Assembly: GCF_019186805.1 (NCBI RefSeq)
Contig: NZ_CP066783.1
Span: forward strand, 2,245,501 to 2,309,500
Length of the DNA stretch: 64,000 nt
Origin: Comamonas fluminis
GTDB lineage: Bacteria; Pseudomonadota; Gammaproteobacteria; Burkholderiales; Burkholderiaceae_C
Reading direction: 5' to 3'
Shown: one piece after another, positions 28,401-36,650 of the stretch
Layout: each line of letters opens with the position of its first letter
Numbering within the stretch: the stretch's first letter is position 1
Notes under the pieces: model-generated
The model's input: only the letters and a program-made list of their open reading frames with translations
What the model was told of the DNA's origin: nothing
Database searches by the model: none
Position numbers and translations under genes: made by a program

Positions 28401-28822
28401 GCGACAAGCTGGCGCGCCATGGCTTGAAGACGGCGGCAGAACTGCGCCAGATGCTGCCGGGCCAGAAGGTGCGCGCCTGCGGCATCGTCACCGTGCGCCA
28501 GCGCCCGCCCACGGCCAATGGCACGCTGTTCATCACGCTGGAAGATGAAACCGGCACCATCAACCTGGTGGTGTGGAGCCAGACCTTTGCGCGCTGGCAG
28601 CCCGCGCTGCTGCAGTCACGCCTGCTGGCCGTAGAAGGCGTGTGGCAGCGCAGCACCGCCCCGCAGCTGAAGGAAGGGGAGGAATCCTCATCAAATCAGC
28701 CTTCAGCCCAAGAGTATCAAGCGCCAGCAGCTCATCATTTGGTAGTGATGCGGGCAAAGAACATGACGCACTGGCTGGGGCGTTTTGCCGCAGTGGGGCT
28801 GAGCAGCCGGGACTTTCATTGA
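25394..28822 (+). CDS. dnaE2: Error-prone DNA polymerase III alpha subunit DnaE2
   Basis: A 1,142-residue C-family polymerase, the catalytic part of the ImuA-ImuB-DnaE2 mutasome. The PHP domain (AELHCLSSFSFLRGASSPAELV) is followed by the polymerase palm with PPDIDVDFEH (around residue 413), a helix-hairpin-helix and an OB fold near the C terminus (KVRACGIVTVRQRPPTANGTLFITLEDETG). The ATG at 25394 overlaps the imuB end. Two stretches, residues about 168-185 and 1099-1116, are translated copies of a dispersed hairpin repeat. They are A/T-rich beside neighbouring codons, so the protein tolerated their insertion. Confidence 0.96.
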   Translation: MAEVDVQEITQTRLAAPPPAATPAVPVASGAGKGPLAYAELHCLSSFSFLRGASSPAELVHRAKSLGYAALALTDECSVAGAVRAYEAARDCGLHLIYGSEFVWGPLKVVALARDLQGWGNLCEFITAARSRAEKGAYVVDEASPWQLLQRGCECLLLPQRSELDASDLVAINACISKASGCFDANSLWLGVELHLAPDDSLWLQTLQQVGADLALPLLACGDVHMHARSRKPLQDVVTAIRLGRTVAECGFALQPNAERHLRSRLRLAALYPQAMLDATLRLARRCQFSLSEIRYHYPQESVQPGMTATQTLAWLTWEGAAGRYPQGIPEDVARQLRKELALIAEQQYEMYFLTVHDIVRYARSVGILCQGRGSAANSAVCYCLGITAVNPDGNHLLFERFISKERSEPPDIDVDFEHARREEVIQYIYSKYGRERAAITAVVSCWRSRGALRDVGKALGLPADLIDALAKGQYWFSEHAKAQAEKAEHSAQAGAAFGAETADEEGPEALPEDWVERKFKEAQVLAGEMGSAISAHLLRLWVELAWQLKDSPRHLSQHVGGFVLTEGKLTRLVPVEPASMENRSVIQWDKDDLDIVGLLKVDVLALGMLTMLRKALDERTRWRGEGMELYQIPQEDPATYAMICKADTVGTFQIESRAQMSMLPRLQPRTFYDLVVEVAIVRPGPIQGGMVHPYLLARERQRRGLPLKLENAELKNALARTLGVPIFQEQVMQIAMDAAKFSAGMADELRRSMAAWKRKGGVHKFERPLVDTMIARGYSSEFANAIFQQMLGFGEYGFPESHATSFALLAYASAWLKRHEPAIFLQALLNAQPMGFYTPSQLVQDARRHGVRVLPVDVCHSHWQCTLEAPLQPLRGVAHPQPAVRLGLNCVAHLGKAAALRIQEQAAQSPWRDVADLAIRAQLDKQTMEALAAADALRSLAGHRRQQMWDAAAQTSLPPIFAQSAIHEPRLVLPEAKEGEEIMFDYAATGLSLRRHPLALLRDKLARHGLKTAAELRQMLPGQKVRACGIVTVRQRPPTANGTLFITLEDETGTINLVVWSQTFARWQPALLQSRLLAVEGVWQRSTAPQLKEGEESSSNQPSAQEYQAPAAHHLVVMRAKNMTHWLGRFAAVGLSSRDFH
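25895..25947 (+). repeat. Dispersed hairpin repeat, copy 4, inside dnaE2
   Basis: GATTTGGTAGCTATCA, then ACGCTTG, then AGGCTTCAGGCTG and TTTTGATGC, in the same order as intergenic copies. It is read in frame as residues about 168-185 of DnaE2 (DLVAINACISKASGCFDA). Confidence 0.7.
28689..28740 (-). repeat. Dispersed hairpin repeat, copy 5, inside dnaE2
   Basis: On the minus strand: GATGAGCTGCTGGCGCTTGA, then GGGCTGAAGGCTG and ATTTGATG. It agrees with copy 4 at about 25 of its last 40 bases. It is inserted in the opposite orientation and is also read in frame near the DnaE2 C terminus. Confidence 0.68.
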
Positions 28823-29098
28823 TGGCTGGCATGGGCGTGGCGCAGTTCCGCCTGACGATCACTCTGGCTCACTAGAAATAGCCTGTGAGGGGCCAGGTTT
28901 GAAGGGCGCAAGAGTGAATGCGCTCTGAAAAGCCAGGCTGCCTCACGGTTCTGTGCAGAAACTCCCAGTTTCTGGCCACTTCAGTCTGATGAGGTGGCTT
29001 AAGCACTCGATAATACTAATTACATTCTGTTTCGTTCTGCGATAGGCGGCGCATCACAAAGACTGCGCCGAGTGGTTTTTTGTGAATGGATGAGAGCG

Positions 29099-30649
29099 AT
29101 GAGATTGACCAAGCTGAACATTGGTGCCCGCCTGGGCCTGGGGTTCGCCGTGGTGCTGGCTTTTGCCGTGGTTATCACGGCAATTGGCATGTGGCAGCTG
29201 CATTCCGTGGGTAACGCCACGCAGCAGATGATGGAGGAGCCCCTGAGCAAGGAGCGCCTGATCAGTGACTGGAATAGCAACGTCAGTGTGGCTGTGGCGC
29301 GCACCACGGCCATTGCCAAGAGCAGCGATGCAAGCCTTGTCCCATTCCTGGCAGCGGATGCTGCTGCCACGGCCAAGGGCACGGCAGATGTACTCAAGCA
29401 GATCGAGCCTTTGATTTCTCAGCCTGCGGAGCGCGAGATCATGGCCAAGATCATGCTGGTGCGCAAAACCTATATTGCCAGCCGCGATCAGGTCAGCCAG
29501 CTCAAGGCCGAAGGCCGGGCAGAAGAAGCCGAAGCGACCCTGGTCAATAGTTTTGTGCCAGCGGCTCAGGGCTATCTGAAGCTGCTGGGCGAGTTGCTGA
29601 GCCTGCAGCGCGCCAGTCTTGATGCCAAGGCGGCAGAGGTGGAAAGCATTGAAAGCAGTAGCAAGCACTATTTCCTGATTCTGGCGGTGCTGGCGGTGGC
29701 CATTGGCGCCATCAGCGCATGGCGCCTGACGGTGGGCATTACCGAGCCGCTCAAGCACGCAGTCGGTGTGGCCCGCCGTGTGGCCGATGGCGATCTGAGT
29801 ACCAATATTCGCGTGACTGGCAGTGACGAAACAGCCCAGCTGATGCAGGCGTTGCACGATATGAACACCAGCCTCGATCGTCTGGTGGGCCAGGTGCGCC
29901 AGGGCACGGACAGCATTGCCACGGCGTCCAGCCAGATTGCCTCGGGCAATCATGACCTTTCTGCACGCACCGAAGAGCAGGCCAGCTCTTTGCAGCAGAC
30001 TGCCGCCTCGATGGAGCAGCTGACTTCCACCGTCAAGCAAAACGCTGACAACGCCAGTCAGGCCAACCAGCTGGCCATGTCGGCATCTGAGGTGGCGGTC
30101 AAAGGCGGCATGGTGGTCTCGCAGGTGGTGGAGACCATGGATGCCATCAGCCAGTCTTCACGCAAGATTGCCGACATCATTGGCGTGATTGACGGTATCG
30201 CTTTTCAGACCAATATCCTGGCGCTGAATGCCGCCGTGGAAGCAGCACGTGCGGGTGAGCAGGGTCGTGGCTTTGCCGTGGTGGCCTCAGAGGTGCGCTC
30301 TCTGGCTGGGCGCAGCGCAGAGGCGGCCAAGGAGATCAAGCAGCTGATTCAGGCCTCGGTCACCAAGGTGGAAGAGGGCAGCGCGCAGGTCAGCCAGGCG
30401 GGCCAGACCATGGATGAAATCGTCTCCAGCGTGCAGCGCGTGACGGACATCATGGGCGAGATTACCTCCGCCAGCCATGAGCAGACCAGCGGTATCGAGC
30501 AGATCAACCGCGCAGTGGCGGAAATGGATCTTGTCACTCAGCAAAATGCCGCACTGGTGGAAGAGTCAACGGCTGCCGCTCAATCCATGCAGCAGCAGAC
30601 CAGCGACTTGTCGCAAATGGTCAGCGTGTTCAGGCTCAAGCGCGGCTGA
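29099..30649 (+). CDS. Methyl-accepting chemotaxis protein
   Basis: A 516-residue chemoreceptor. Transmembrane helix 1 (residues about 9-30) is followed by a periplasmic four-helix-bundle sensor (to about 185), transmembrane helix 2 (FLILAVLAVAIGAISAWRL), a HAMP domain and the signalling hairpin with the highly conserved tip IIGVIDGIAFQTNILALNAAVEAARAGEQGRGFAVVA. The region ARTEEQASSLQQTAASMEQLT is typical of Tar-like receptors. It sends ligand signals to CheA/CheW. The ATG at 29099 is chosen; 29090 and 29072 are in-frame alternatives. The ligand is unknown. Confidence 0.94.
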   Translation: MRLTKLNIGARLGLGFAVVLAFAVVITAIGMWQLHSVGNATQQMMEEPLSKERLISDWNSNVSVAVARTTAIAKSSDASLVPFLAADAAATAKGTADVLKQIEPLISQPAEREIMAKIMLVRKTYIASRDQVSQLKAEGRAEEAEATLVNSFVPAAQGYLKLLGELLSLQRASLDAKAAEVESIESSSKHYFLILAVLAVAIGAISAWRLTVGITEPLKHAVGVARRVADGDLSTNIRVTGSDETAQLMQALHDMNTSLDRLVGQVRQGTDSIATASSQIASGNHDLSARTEEQASSLQQTAASMEQLTSTVKQNADNASQANQLAMSASEVAVKGGMVVSQVVETMDAISQSSRKIADIIGVIDGIAFQTNILALNAAVEAARAGEQGRGFAVVASEVRSLAGRSAEAAKEIKQLIQASVTKVEEGSAQVSQAGQTMDEIVSSVQRVTDIMGEITSASHEQTSGIEQINRAVAEMDLVTQQNAALVEESTAAAQSMQQQTSDLSQMVSVFRLKRG

Positions 30650-30659
30650 GGGTGCGGGG

Positions 30660-30687
30660 GTCTCAGAGCATGGGCATGCTCTGAGAC
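30660..30687. terminator. 13-bp perfect hairpin after chemoreceptor gene
   Basis: GTCTCAGAGCATG pairs fully with CATGCTCTGAGAC around two bases, 10 bp after the stop. T tracts are poor on both strands, so it may work as an mRNA end or a weak terminator between the convergent genes. Confidence 0.65.
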
Positions 30688-30773
30688 TTGTATCGCGCAG
30701 CAGTCGTCGCAATCCGGTTTGGGCGAATGGCTGACCTGACCGACAGGCTGAGGCTGCGCGACAGCCGCAACGG

Positions 30774-33023
30774 CTATTTTTTTGCGTGAACGGCTGCCAG
30801 CAACTGCTTGCAGTTCACATCGTCATCGGCGGCGGGCACGGTCAGTGGCACCAGGGCCAGCGCAACCGGTGCAAAAACTGCAGCAGCTACCGCAGCACCG
30901 GCGCGGGCTGCCAGCGGCCCGGGTTCCAGGCCCACATCGGGCTTGGCAAAGCTACCGCGCACATACAGCGGGGTGCGCAGCGAGAAGAATTTCCACTTCA
31001 GCGACTCTGGGACGATGCGCAAATTCATGCTCTCCTGCGCCAGGCTGATCTGACCCGTGGCTTCCACAATGGCTTCCGTGGTTGCGAGCTTGGCAATACG
31101 GGGTTTTGCCAGACCGTTTTGCACATTGAAGTCGGCCACTGCGCAGCGCAACTGCACTTCCTTGTCGTTGCCAAACAGCTTGGATACCAGAATCGATCCT
31201 ACGTTGAGGCCCGCCATGTCGAGCAGTTGTTTGCTGAAGGTTCCGTCTCGCACAAAGAGCTTGACGGAACCATTGCCTGTGCCCAGCCACTGGGCCAGAG
31301 ATTCACCATGGCCGTTGAGAGAGATGGCCCCATCCAACCGCCCCAGGCTTTTTTTCATCTCTTCAACCTTGGGGAACAGTGCCGAGAGTTTGAGTGCCTG
31401 AACCTGTCCTTTGATTTGCGCGGCCACGGGTTTGGCGTGACTGTCAATGCTGGCGTCCAGGCTGAGTGCGCCTTCGGCCAGACCAAATTTAAGCGGTGCC
31501 AGCACCAGTTTTCCATTGTTTAGCAGGGCATGAACGCTGAGGTTTTGCACGGGCAGAGCCTGAGGGCGAATGATGTGGGCGCTGTCGTATTGCAGGTCCA
31601 TGTCCATCTTGTCCCAATGGGCGGTTTCGAACTGGATCTGCGGTAGGACTTTGCCATTGCTGGTCTTTGGGGCCGCCGTGCTGCCCGAGGGCGCTGCACC
31701 GACAAGCGGCCCCAGATCGACCAGACGCAGCTGCCTAGAGTGCATTTTTCCAGTCAGTTTGGGGCGCGGCTTGCCTGAGCTGTACTGAATGTCGCCGCTC
31801 AGATCGCTTTCGCCCACCTTGCCCTGAAATTTTTCGTAGCTCCAGATGGCCTTGCCCGGTTGCAGACTGCCAACCAGATGGCCGCTGGTTTCAAACGGTG
31901 GCGTGGCGGGCAGCAGCAGCCCTGTCAGGTCAAACAGATCGGCCATGCTCCGGCCGCGCAGCCGCACCTGAAAGTCCAGGCCATCCAGGGTTCTGGGGTT
32001 GTCCAGAAAACCTTCGGCGAAGGCTTGCAGATTGCCCGCCTTGGCAACCAGGCGCAGTGGAAAGTGCAGCTTTTCCTGGCGCAGGTCCAGCGTGGGGCCC
32101 ATTAGCCCCTGTGCCTGAATCTGCGCATGGGCCTTGCCCTGGTTCATATAGCCGCTGAGGCCTATGCGTGTGCCGTAGGGCTGTGTGGCTGAAACAGGTT
32201 TGCGCAGGCTGTCCACCCGGGCGCGCAAAGCCATGTTTTTGACGCCATCGGACCAGCCCAGCGCGCCATCATCAATGCGCAGTTGGCCAATGTCGAAACT
32301 CCAGCGTGGCCCATCGTTTTGCGAGGGCGTAAACGTCCAGTTGTTGTCGCCACTTTTGCTGCGGGCCAGCACAATATCAGGGCCTTGCAGTCGCAGGCTA
32401 TCCAGTTGCACATGGCGGGCCAGCAAAGGCCACAGGCGCAGGCTGGCGCTGGCCCGCGCCACGGTTGCCATGGTGCCCGGGCCGCGCTCGGGCGGGGGCA
32501 GCGAAGCCTGGGCAATGCTGTCCTCGTCTTCATCTTCAGAAGGGACGGCAGGCTTGGCATCTTTGGGCGGGTGGCGCTGCTCGGTGGTGTGGCCGGTGAT
32601 ACGACCGGTGTTGAGTTCCTTGGGCACGGCAGGCAGGGCAGGGTGGTCTGCACTGCCTTTGTCGGGCTGCTGCGCAATGCTCCAGCCTGCAGGCTGACTC
32701 AGCGACAGGTCAGAAGCCTGAATAATGACGCCAGGAATCCAGTGCCTCCACCCGTTATCGAGCGGCTGAGGCCAGGTCCAGTGCACTCGCAGATCACCGT
32801 TGATGGCAAACTCGCGCCCGGTTGCAGTGCTGACTTTTTCATTGACCCAAGGCTTGAGGCGGTTCCAGTCCATCAGCGCAATGATGGCAATGACCGCCAG
32901 CACCACAGCCAGCCAGATGCCCAGAGCGATCAACAGCCAGCGCAGCCAGCGGCGGCGCGGGGCCGCTGTAGGTGTGGTGCTGGGGGTATCAATTGGCGTG
33001 GCGGCAGTTTCAACCATGAGCAT
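30774..33023 (-). CDS. AsmA-family envelope protein
   Basis: A 749-residue protein of the AsmA/TamB-like group, now viewed as bridge proteins for lipid transport between inner and outer membranes. One N-terminal membrane helix (WLLIALGIWLAVVLAVIAIIALMDWNRLKPWVNEKVS) precedes a long, beta-rich periplasmic region. An inserted low-complexity acidic stretch (about residues 150-185) interrupts its first third. The conserved C-terminal AsmA block (GNGSVKLFVRDGTFSKQLLDMAGLNVGS) is present. AAGGA lies 5 bases before the ATG at 33023. It is monocistronic. Confidence 0.88.
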   Translation of the reverse strand: MLMVETAATPIDTPSTTPTAAPRRRWLRWLLIALGIWLAVVLAVIAIIALMDWNRLKPWVNEKVSTATGREFAINGDLRVHWTWPQPLDNGWRHWIPGVIIQASDLSLSQPAGWSIAQQPDKGSADHPALPAVPKELNTGRITGHTTEQRHPPKDAKPAVPSEDEDEDSIAQASLPPPERGPGTMATVARASASLRLWPLLARHVQLDSLRLQGPDIVLARSKSGDNNWTFTPSQNDGPRWSFDIGQLRIDDGALGWSDGVKNMALRARVDSLRKPVSATQPYGTRIGLSGYMNQGKAHAQIQAQGLMGPTLDLRQEKLHFPLRLVAKAGNLQAFAEGFLDNPRTLDGLDFQVRLRGRSMADLFDLTGLLLPATPPFETSGHLVGSLQPGKAIWSYEKFQGKVGESDLSGDIQYSSGKPRPKLTGKMHSRQLRLVDLGPLVGAAPSGSTAAPKTSNGKVLPQIQFETAHWDKMDMDLQYDSAHIIRPQALPVQNLSVHALLNNGKLVLAPLKFGLAEGALSLDASIDSHAKPVAAQIKGQVQALKLSALFPKVEEMKKSLGRLDGAISLNGHGESLAQWLGTGNGSVKLFVRDGTFSKQLLDMAGLNVGSILVSKLFGNDKEVQLRCAVADFNVQNGLAKPRIAKLATTEAIVEATGQISLAQESMNLRIVPESLKWKFFSLRTPLYVRGSFAKPDVGLEPGPLAARAGAAVAAAVFAPVALALVPLTVPAADDDVNCKQLLAAVHAKK

Positions 33024-33110
33024 GAGTCCTTGTGGCTACATGCTAGCGCGGGCCAGGCAGCGGGCTGCGTCATCCAAGGCCGATGATGAATGATGCGCTG
33101 TTTGCTATTG

Positions 33111-33160
33111 TTTGGATAGCTGTAAGCGTTTGATGTAAAAGCGCTTGCAGCATGAATGAT
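33111..33160 (+). repeat. Dispersed hairpin repeat, copy 6
   Basis: TTTGGATAGCT, GTAAGCGTTTG, loop, AAAGCGCTTGCAG then CATGAATGAT. It lies between the AsmA start and the 3' end of the SUKH gene. Confidence 0.72.
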
Positions 33161-33168
33161 CTGAAGTC

Positions 33169-33645
33169 TCAGAGGCTGTAGGGATAGCGCAGGCCCAGCC
33201 CGGGGCTGATCTGCTCCATCAGGCTGGTCAGCAGTGCGCTGAAGGCTTCGTCGTCCAGTGCTTCCCATTGCCTCAGCAGGTCGGCCAGTTGCAGCCATTG
33301 GCCAAAGTCCAGGTCCATGGGGGTAGCCACTGCGTCAGGGCCGTCATCATGATCGAGAAAGCCGATGTGCTGCTGGCCATCCAGAGACATCAGCCAGGCA
33401 TCACCAGTGCCAGATACGGCGAACACCCACCACTCTTGCCCGAGCTGCGCCCGTGGCGCATAGCGCCCCTGCGTTTCGCTGGACGCCTGCTGAGCATTGA
33501 GAAATACGCAATCGCCGGAAATCTCCCGCGCGGGCCAGCGGTGGCGCGGCTGCACGTGCGTAATATCGCTGGATTCAAACAATTCCAAGGCTATGGCTTG
33601 AGGGCTTCGCAGTGAGAGCATGAAAAGTCCGGGGAAATAGCTCAT
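33169..33645 (-). CDS. SMI1/KNR4 (SUKH) family protein
   Basis: A 158-residue soluble protein. The block WWVFAVSGTGDAWLMSLDGQQHIGFLDHD, followed by MDLDFGQWLQLADLLRQWE, matches the SUKH fold common in bacterial SMI1/KNR4 proteins. Many SUKH proteins are immunity partners of contact-dependent or polymorphic toxins; no toxin gene is near. A second start at residue 9 is possible. It is lone, between AsmA and an amidohydrolase. Acidic residues are abundant, as is usual for immunity proteins. Confidence 0.72.
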   Translation of the reverse strand: MSYFPGLFMLSLRSPQAIALELFESSDITHVQPRHRWPAREISGDCVFLNAQQASSETQGRYAPRAQLGQEWWVFAVSGTGDAWLMSLDGQQHIGFLDHDDGPDAVATPMDLDFGQWLQLADLLRQWEALDDEAFSALLTSLMEQISPGLGLRYPYSL

Positions 33646-33713
33646 AGCCTAACGCAGCTTGCAGGGCCTTTGCAGGTGGCGGTCGGGCTTTCTGGTGGCC
33701 ACCTGCTTGTCTC

Positions 33714-35417
33714 TCAGCGTTTGAACACGGTCTTTCCCTCGACTATCGTCTCCAGCACCTGAATGTCCTTGATCGTGGATTTATCCACGCTGAGCAGGTC
33801 GGCGGAGAGAATGGCCAAGTCGGCATATTTGCCTTTTTCGAGAGAGCCGCGCTCTTTTTCTTCAAAGTTCTGATAGGCCGCATTGATGGTGGTTGCGCGC
33901 AAGGCTTCCAGCGGGGAGATGGTCTGGTCTGCACCGAGAACCTGACCGCTGGTAGTGAGCCGGTTGACTGCCGACCAGATCAGCTTCATGGGCTCCATGG
34001 GAACCACGGGGGTGTCGGTATGAATGGTGAACTTCATACCACGCTGCAGGGCTGAACGGGCTGGGCTGATACGCGACGCGCGCTCCTTGCCCAGAAAAAT
34101 ATCGCGATGGCGATCGCCCCAGTAGTAGGTGTGCAGCACAAAGAAGGAAGGAATGACACCCAGTTTTTTCATATCATCCAGCTGCGACTCGGTACCCATC
34201 TGAGAATGGATGATGGTGTGTCTGGCATTGGGTCTGGGCAAGGTGGCCTGCGCATTGCTGTAGGCGAAAAGTATGTCTTCTATCGCCTGGTCGCCGTTGC
34301 CGTGCACCAGCATTTGTTTGCCTTCCTGGTGCACTTGCAGCACATGCTGGCTCAGCGCTGTTCTATCTGTGCGCGCAGTACCAGCATAGTTGGCATCGCC
34401 GTGAAATGGTGTGTGATAAGGGTGCGACAGATAGCCGGTGTAGCCTTGAATGGAGCCGTCAGAGAAATCCTTGATGCCTGTGATCTTGACCTTGCCGCTT
34501 TTGAGTGAAAGCTGGTCAACACCCTGGCGATAGCCAAACGTGGGCAGGGCCATTACGCGGATGGGCAAAGCCCCTGACTGAGCGGCCGTTTCCAGTGCGG
34601 CGATGGCTGGCGCATAAGAGGCACCCTCGCTGGCTGTCGTAACGCCTTGCGAGGCATATTGCCTGGCGGCGGCTGCAATACCGGCTTGCACCTGGGCTGT
34701 GGTGTAGCCGGGCTTATAGGCGCTTACCAGTTGTACTGCGGTCTCATCGAGAACCCCCGTGGGCTCGCCAGATGCATCGCGGCGTATGGCTCCCCCTGAT
34801 GGGTCTGGCGTATCTCTGGTGATACCAGCCAGCGCCAATGCAGCGCTATTGGCCACGGCAAAGTGGGCAGAGATATGGTTGATGAAAATGGGCTGGGTCG
34901 TTGAAATCTGGTCCAGATCGTCTCGCGTGGGGTGGCGCTGTTCCTTGATCTGTGTATCGTCATAGCCCCAGCCGACCACCCAGTCACTGGCTCCAACCTT
35001 GGCTTTTTGCTCTCGCAGGCGGTTGAGCAGTTCATCCATGGTGGTGATGTCGCCAATGGGCTTGCTGTTCAGGTTGGCGTCATACAGTTCATTGGTACCA
35101 GCCATCGTGAAGTGGCTGTGTGCATCGTAGATGCCGGGAATCATGGTCTTGCCAGCGAGGTCGATGACTTGTGTCTGGCTACCTATATAGCGTCTGGTTG
35201 CTGCATTGCTGCCAATATCCAGAATTTTTCCGTCTTTGACAGCCAGACTTTGCGCCACAGAGCCTGCATCGTCCACGGTGATGATGTTGCCGTTCTGATA
35301 GACAGTCTGGGCCTGTGCTGCACTATGGGCATTGTCTCCGTCGCCGCATCCCGAGAGCAGAGTGAACGGGGTGAGTAGGGCTAAAAGGCTTTTGCGAAAT
35401 GGTTGTTGTGTTGGCAT
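33714..35417 (-). CDS. YtcJ-like amidohydrolase, lipoprotein
   Basis: A 567-residue metal-dependent amidohydrolase with the DAHSHF metal motif (residues about 98-103) and a downstream VDKSTIKDIQVLETIVEGK C-terminal composite beta domain, as in the YtcJ/N-substituted formamide deformylase group. It carries a lipobox (LLSGC, Cys24), so the enzyme is exported and membrane anchored, which is unusual for cytosolic members but known in the group. Later metal residues (IFINHISAHFAVANS) are present. The substrate is unknown; an amide or imide of environmental origin is plausible. Confidence 0.87.
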   Translation of the reverse strand: MPTQQPFRKSLLALLTPFTLLSGCGDGDNAHSAAQAQTVYQNGNIITVDDAGSVAQSLAVKDGKILDIGSNAATRRYIGSQTQVIDLAGKTMIPGIYDAHSHFTMAGTNELYDANLNSKPIGDITTMDELLNRLREQKAKVGASDWVVGWGYDDTQIKEQRHPTRDDLDQISTTQPIFINHISAHFAVANSAALALAGITRDTPDPSGGAIRRDASGEPTGVLDETAVQLVSAYKPGYTTAQVQAGIAAAARQYASQGVTTASEGASYAPAIAALETAAQSGALPIRVMALPTFGYRQGVDQLSLKSGKVKITGIKDFSDGSIQGYTGYLSHPYHTPFHGDANYAGTARTDRTALSQHVLQVHQEGKQMLVHGNGDQAIEDILFAYSNAQATLPRPNARHTIIHSQMGTESQLDDMKKLGVIPSFFVLHTYYWGDRHRDIFLGKERASRISPARSALQRGMKFTIHTDTPVVPMEPMKLIWSAVNRLTTSGQVLGADQTISPLEALRATTINAAYQNFEEKERGSLEKGKYADLAILSADLLSVDKSTIKDIQVLETIVEGKTVFKR

Positions 35418-35644
35418 GTATCTGAAACAGGGTGAGCGCTTGAGGGGCTACTCTTAAAGTGATAGCTGCATACCCATTGAATAATTGGATATGCGCCGTT
35501 TTTATGCGCAGATGATCAGAGTGCCAAGCTAGCAATTTGCATTTGCTTATGAGCTTGTCGTGCAAGCGAAGTTGGCTGGGGGCGTCTCATGCACATGGTC
35601 GTTTTGCGGATAGTGAGCACTGTCAGCCACTAAAATTTCGGGCC

Positions 35645-36556
35645 ATGCATAACGCACACGATCCCAAAGTTTTGCCTGTCCGCGAGGGTGTCAGCCCCAG
35701 CTGTGTGGTGCTGCCGAGTCAGGGGCAGGGCTTGCTGATCGACTTTCTCTGCGAGCGTTTGTCGTCGGTCAGCCGTTTTGACTGGCTCAGGCGCATGCAG
35801 GCTGGGGAGGTGGTCAGCGAAGCGGGGGACAAAGCCGGGCAGGCCACGGCGTTCATGCCGGGCATGCGCTATTACTACTATCGTGAACTGGCGGCTGAGC
35901 CACTCATTCCGTTCGAGGCGCAAGTCATTCACCGTGATGCGCATCTGCTGGTGGCGGACAAGCCGCATTTCCTGCCTGTGGTGCCTGCGGGGCAGTATTT
36001 GCAGAACACGCTGCTGGTGCGCCTCAAGCGTGAGTTTGATCTGCCCGAGCTGTCTCCCATTCACCGCATAGACCGCGATACCGCCGGGCTGGTGGTTTTC
36101 TCCGTTCAGCGCGCCACACGCGGTATTTATCAGGGCTTGTTCAGAGATCGCGCCATTCACAAAGTCTATGAGGCCGTGGCGCCATACCGCGCCGATCTGG
36201 TGTTCCCTCGCGAGCATGCCAGTCGCATGGAAGAAAGCGGGCATTTCTTTCGCATGCATGAAGTGGCGGGCGAGCCCAATAGCCGCACGGCCATGGAAAT
36301 CATGGAGCACAACGAACGCTGGGCCCGCTACCGCCTGACGCCGGTTTCCGGCAAGCGCCACCAACTGCGCGTGCACATGGCAGCGCTGGGCTTGTCGCTG
36401 AAGGGCGATGCTTTTTACCCGGAAGTCAACGACCCTGAGCCGGGTGACTACTCCAACCCGCTGCAACTGCTGGCGCGCAGCCTGGCCTTTGAAGATCCGC
36501 TGACCGGGCAGACACGAGAGTTCTTCAGTCGCCGCAGCCTGCTGCCCTTGCCTTGA
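35645..36556 (+). CDS. RluA-family pseudouridine synthase
   Basis: A 303-residue pseudouridine synthase with the catalytic motif HRIDRDTAG (Asp143) and KRHQLRVHMAALG. The N-terminal region (LLIDFLCERLSSVSRFDWLRRMQAGEVV) resembles an S4-type RNA-binding domain. RluA-type enzymes isomerise specific uridines in rRNA or tRNA; which target applies cannot be told here. The ATG at 35645 is chosen; an open frame extends to 35537 without a ribosome site. It stands alone upstream of the TetR gene. Confidence 0.9.
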   Translation: MHNAHDPKVLPVREGVSPSCVVLPSQGQGLLIDFLCERLSSVSRFDWLRRMQAGEVVSEAGDKAGQATAFMPGMRYYYYRELAAEPLIPFEAQVIHRDAHLLVADKPHFLPVVPAGQYLQNTLLVRLKREFDLPELSPIHRIDRDTAGLVVFSVQRATRGIYQGLFRDRAIHKVYEAVAPYRADLVFPREHASRMEESGHFFRMHEVAGEPNSRTAMEIMEHNERWARYRLTPVSGKRHQLRVHMAALGLSLKGDAFYPEVNDPEPGDYSNPLQLLARSLAFEDPLTGQTREFFSRRSLLPLP

Positions 36557-36619
36557 TCTGACGTTTTAGCGCTGAAATTCCTTGGCTGAAAGCAGGGCAG
36601 CAGCGATGAGTTTGCTGCA

Positions 36620-36641
36620 TATCGGACAAATTTGTCCGATA
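36620..36641 (+). promoter_or_regulatory. TetR-type operator, first efflux operon
   Basis: A perfect 22-bp palindrome, half-site TATCGGACAAA, lies 9 bp before the regulator start. It probably overlaps the promoter of the TetR gene and of the efflux genes downstream, giving autorepression. Confidence 0.85.
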
Positions 36642-36650
36642 ATTGCGCCC

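Noticed and set aside
35429..35480. Possible degenerate hairpin-repeat copy upstream of the pseudouridine synthase gene
   Set aside because: It contains GAGCGCTTGAG and GTGATAGCTGC, but the order is wrong and there is no paired stem.
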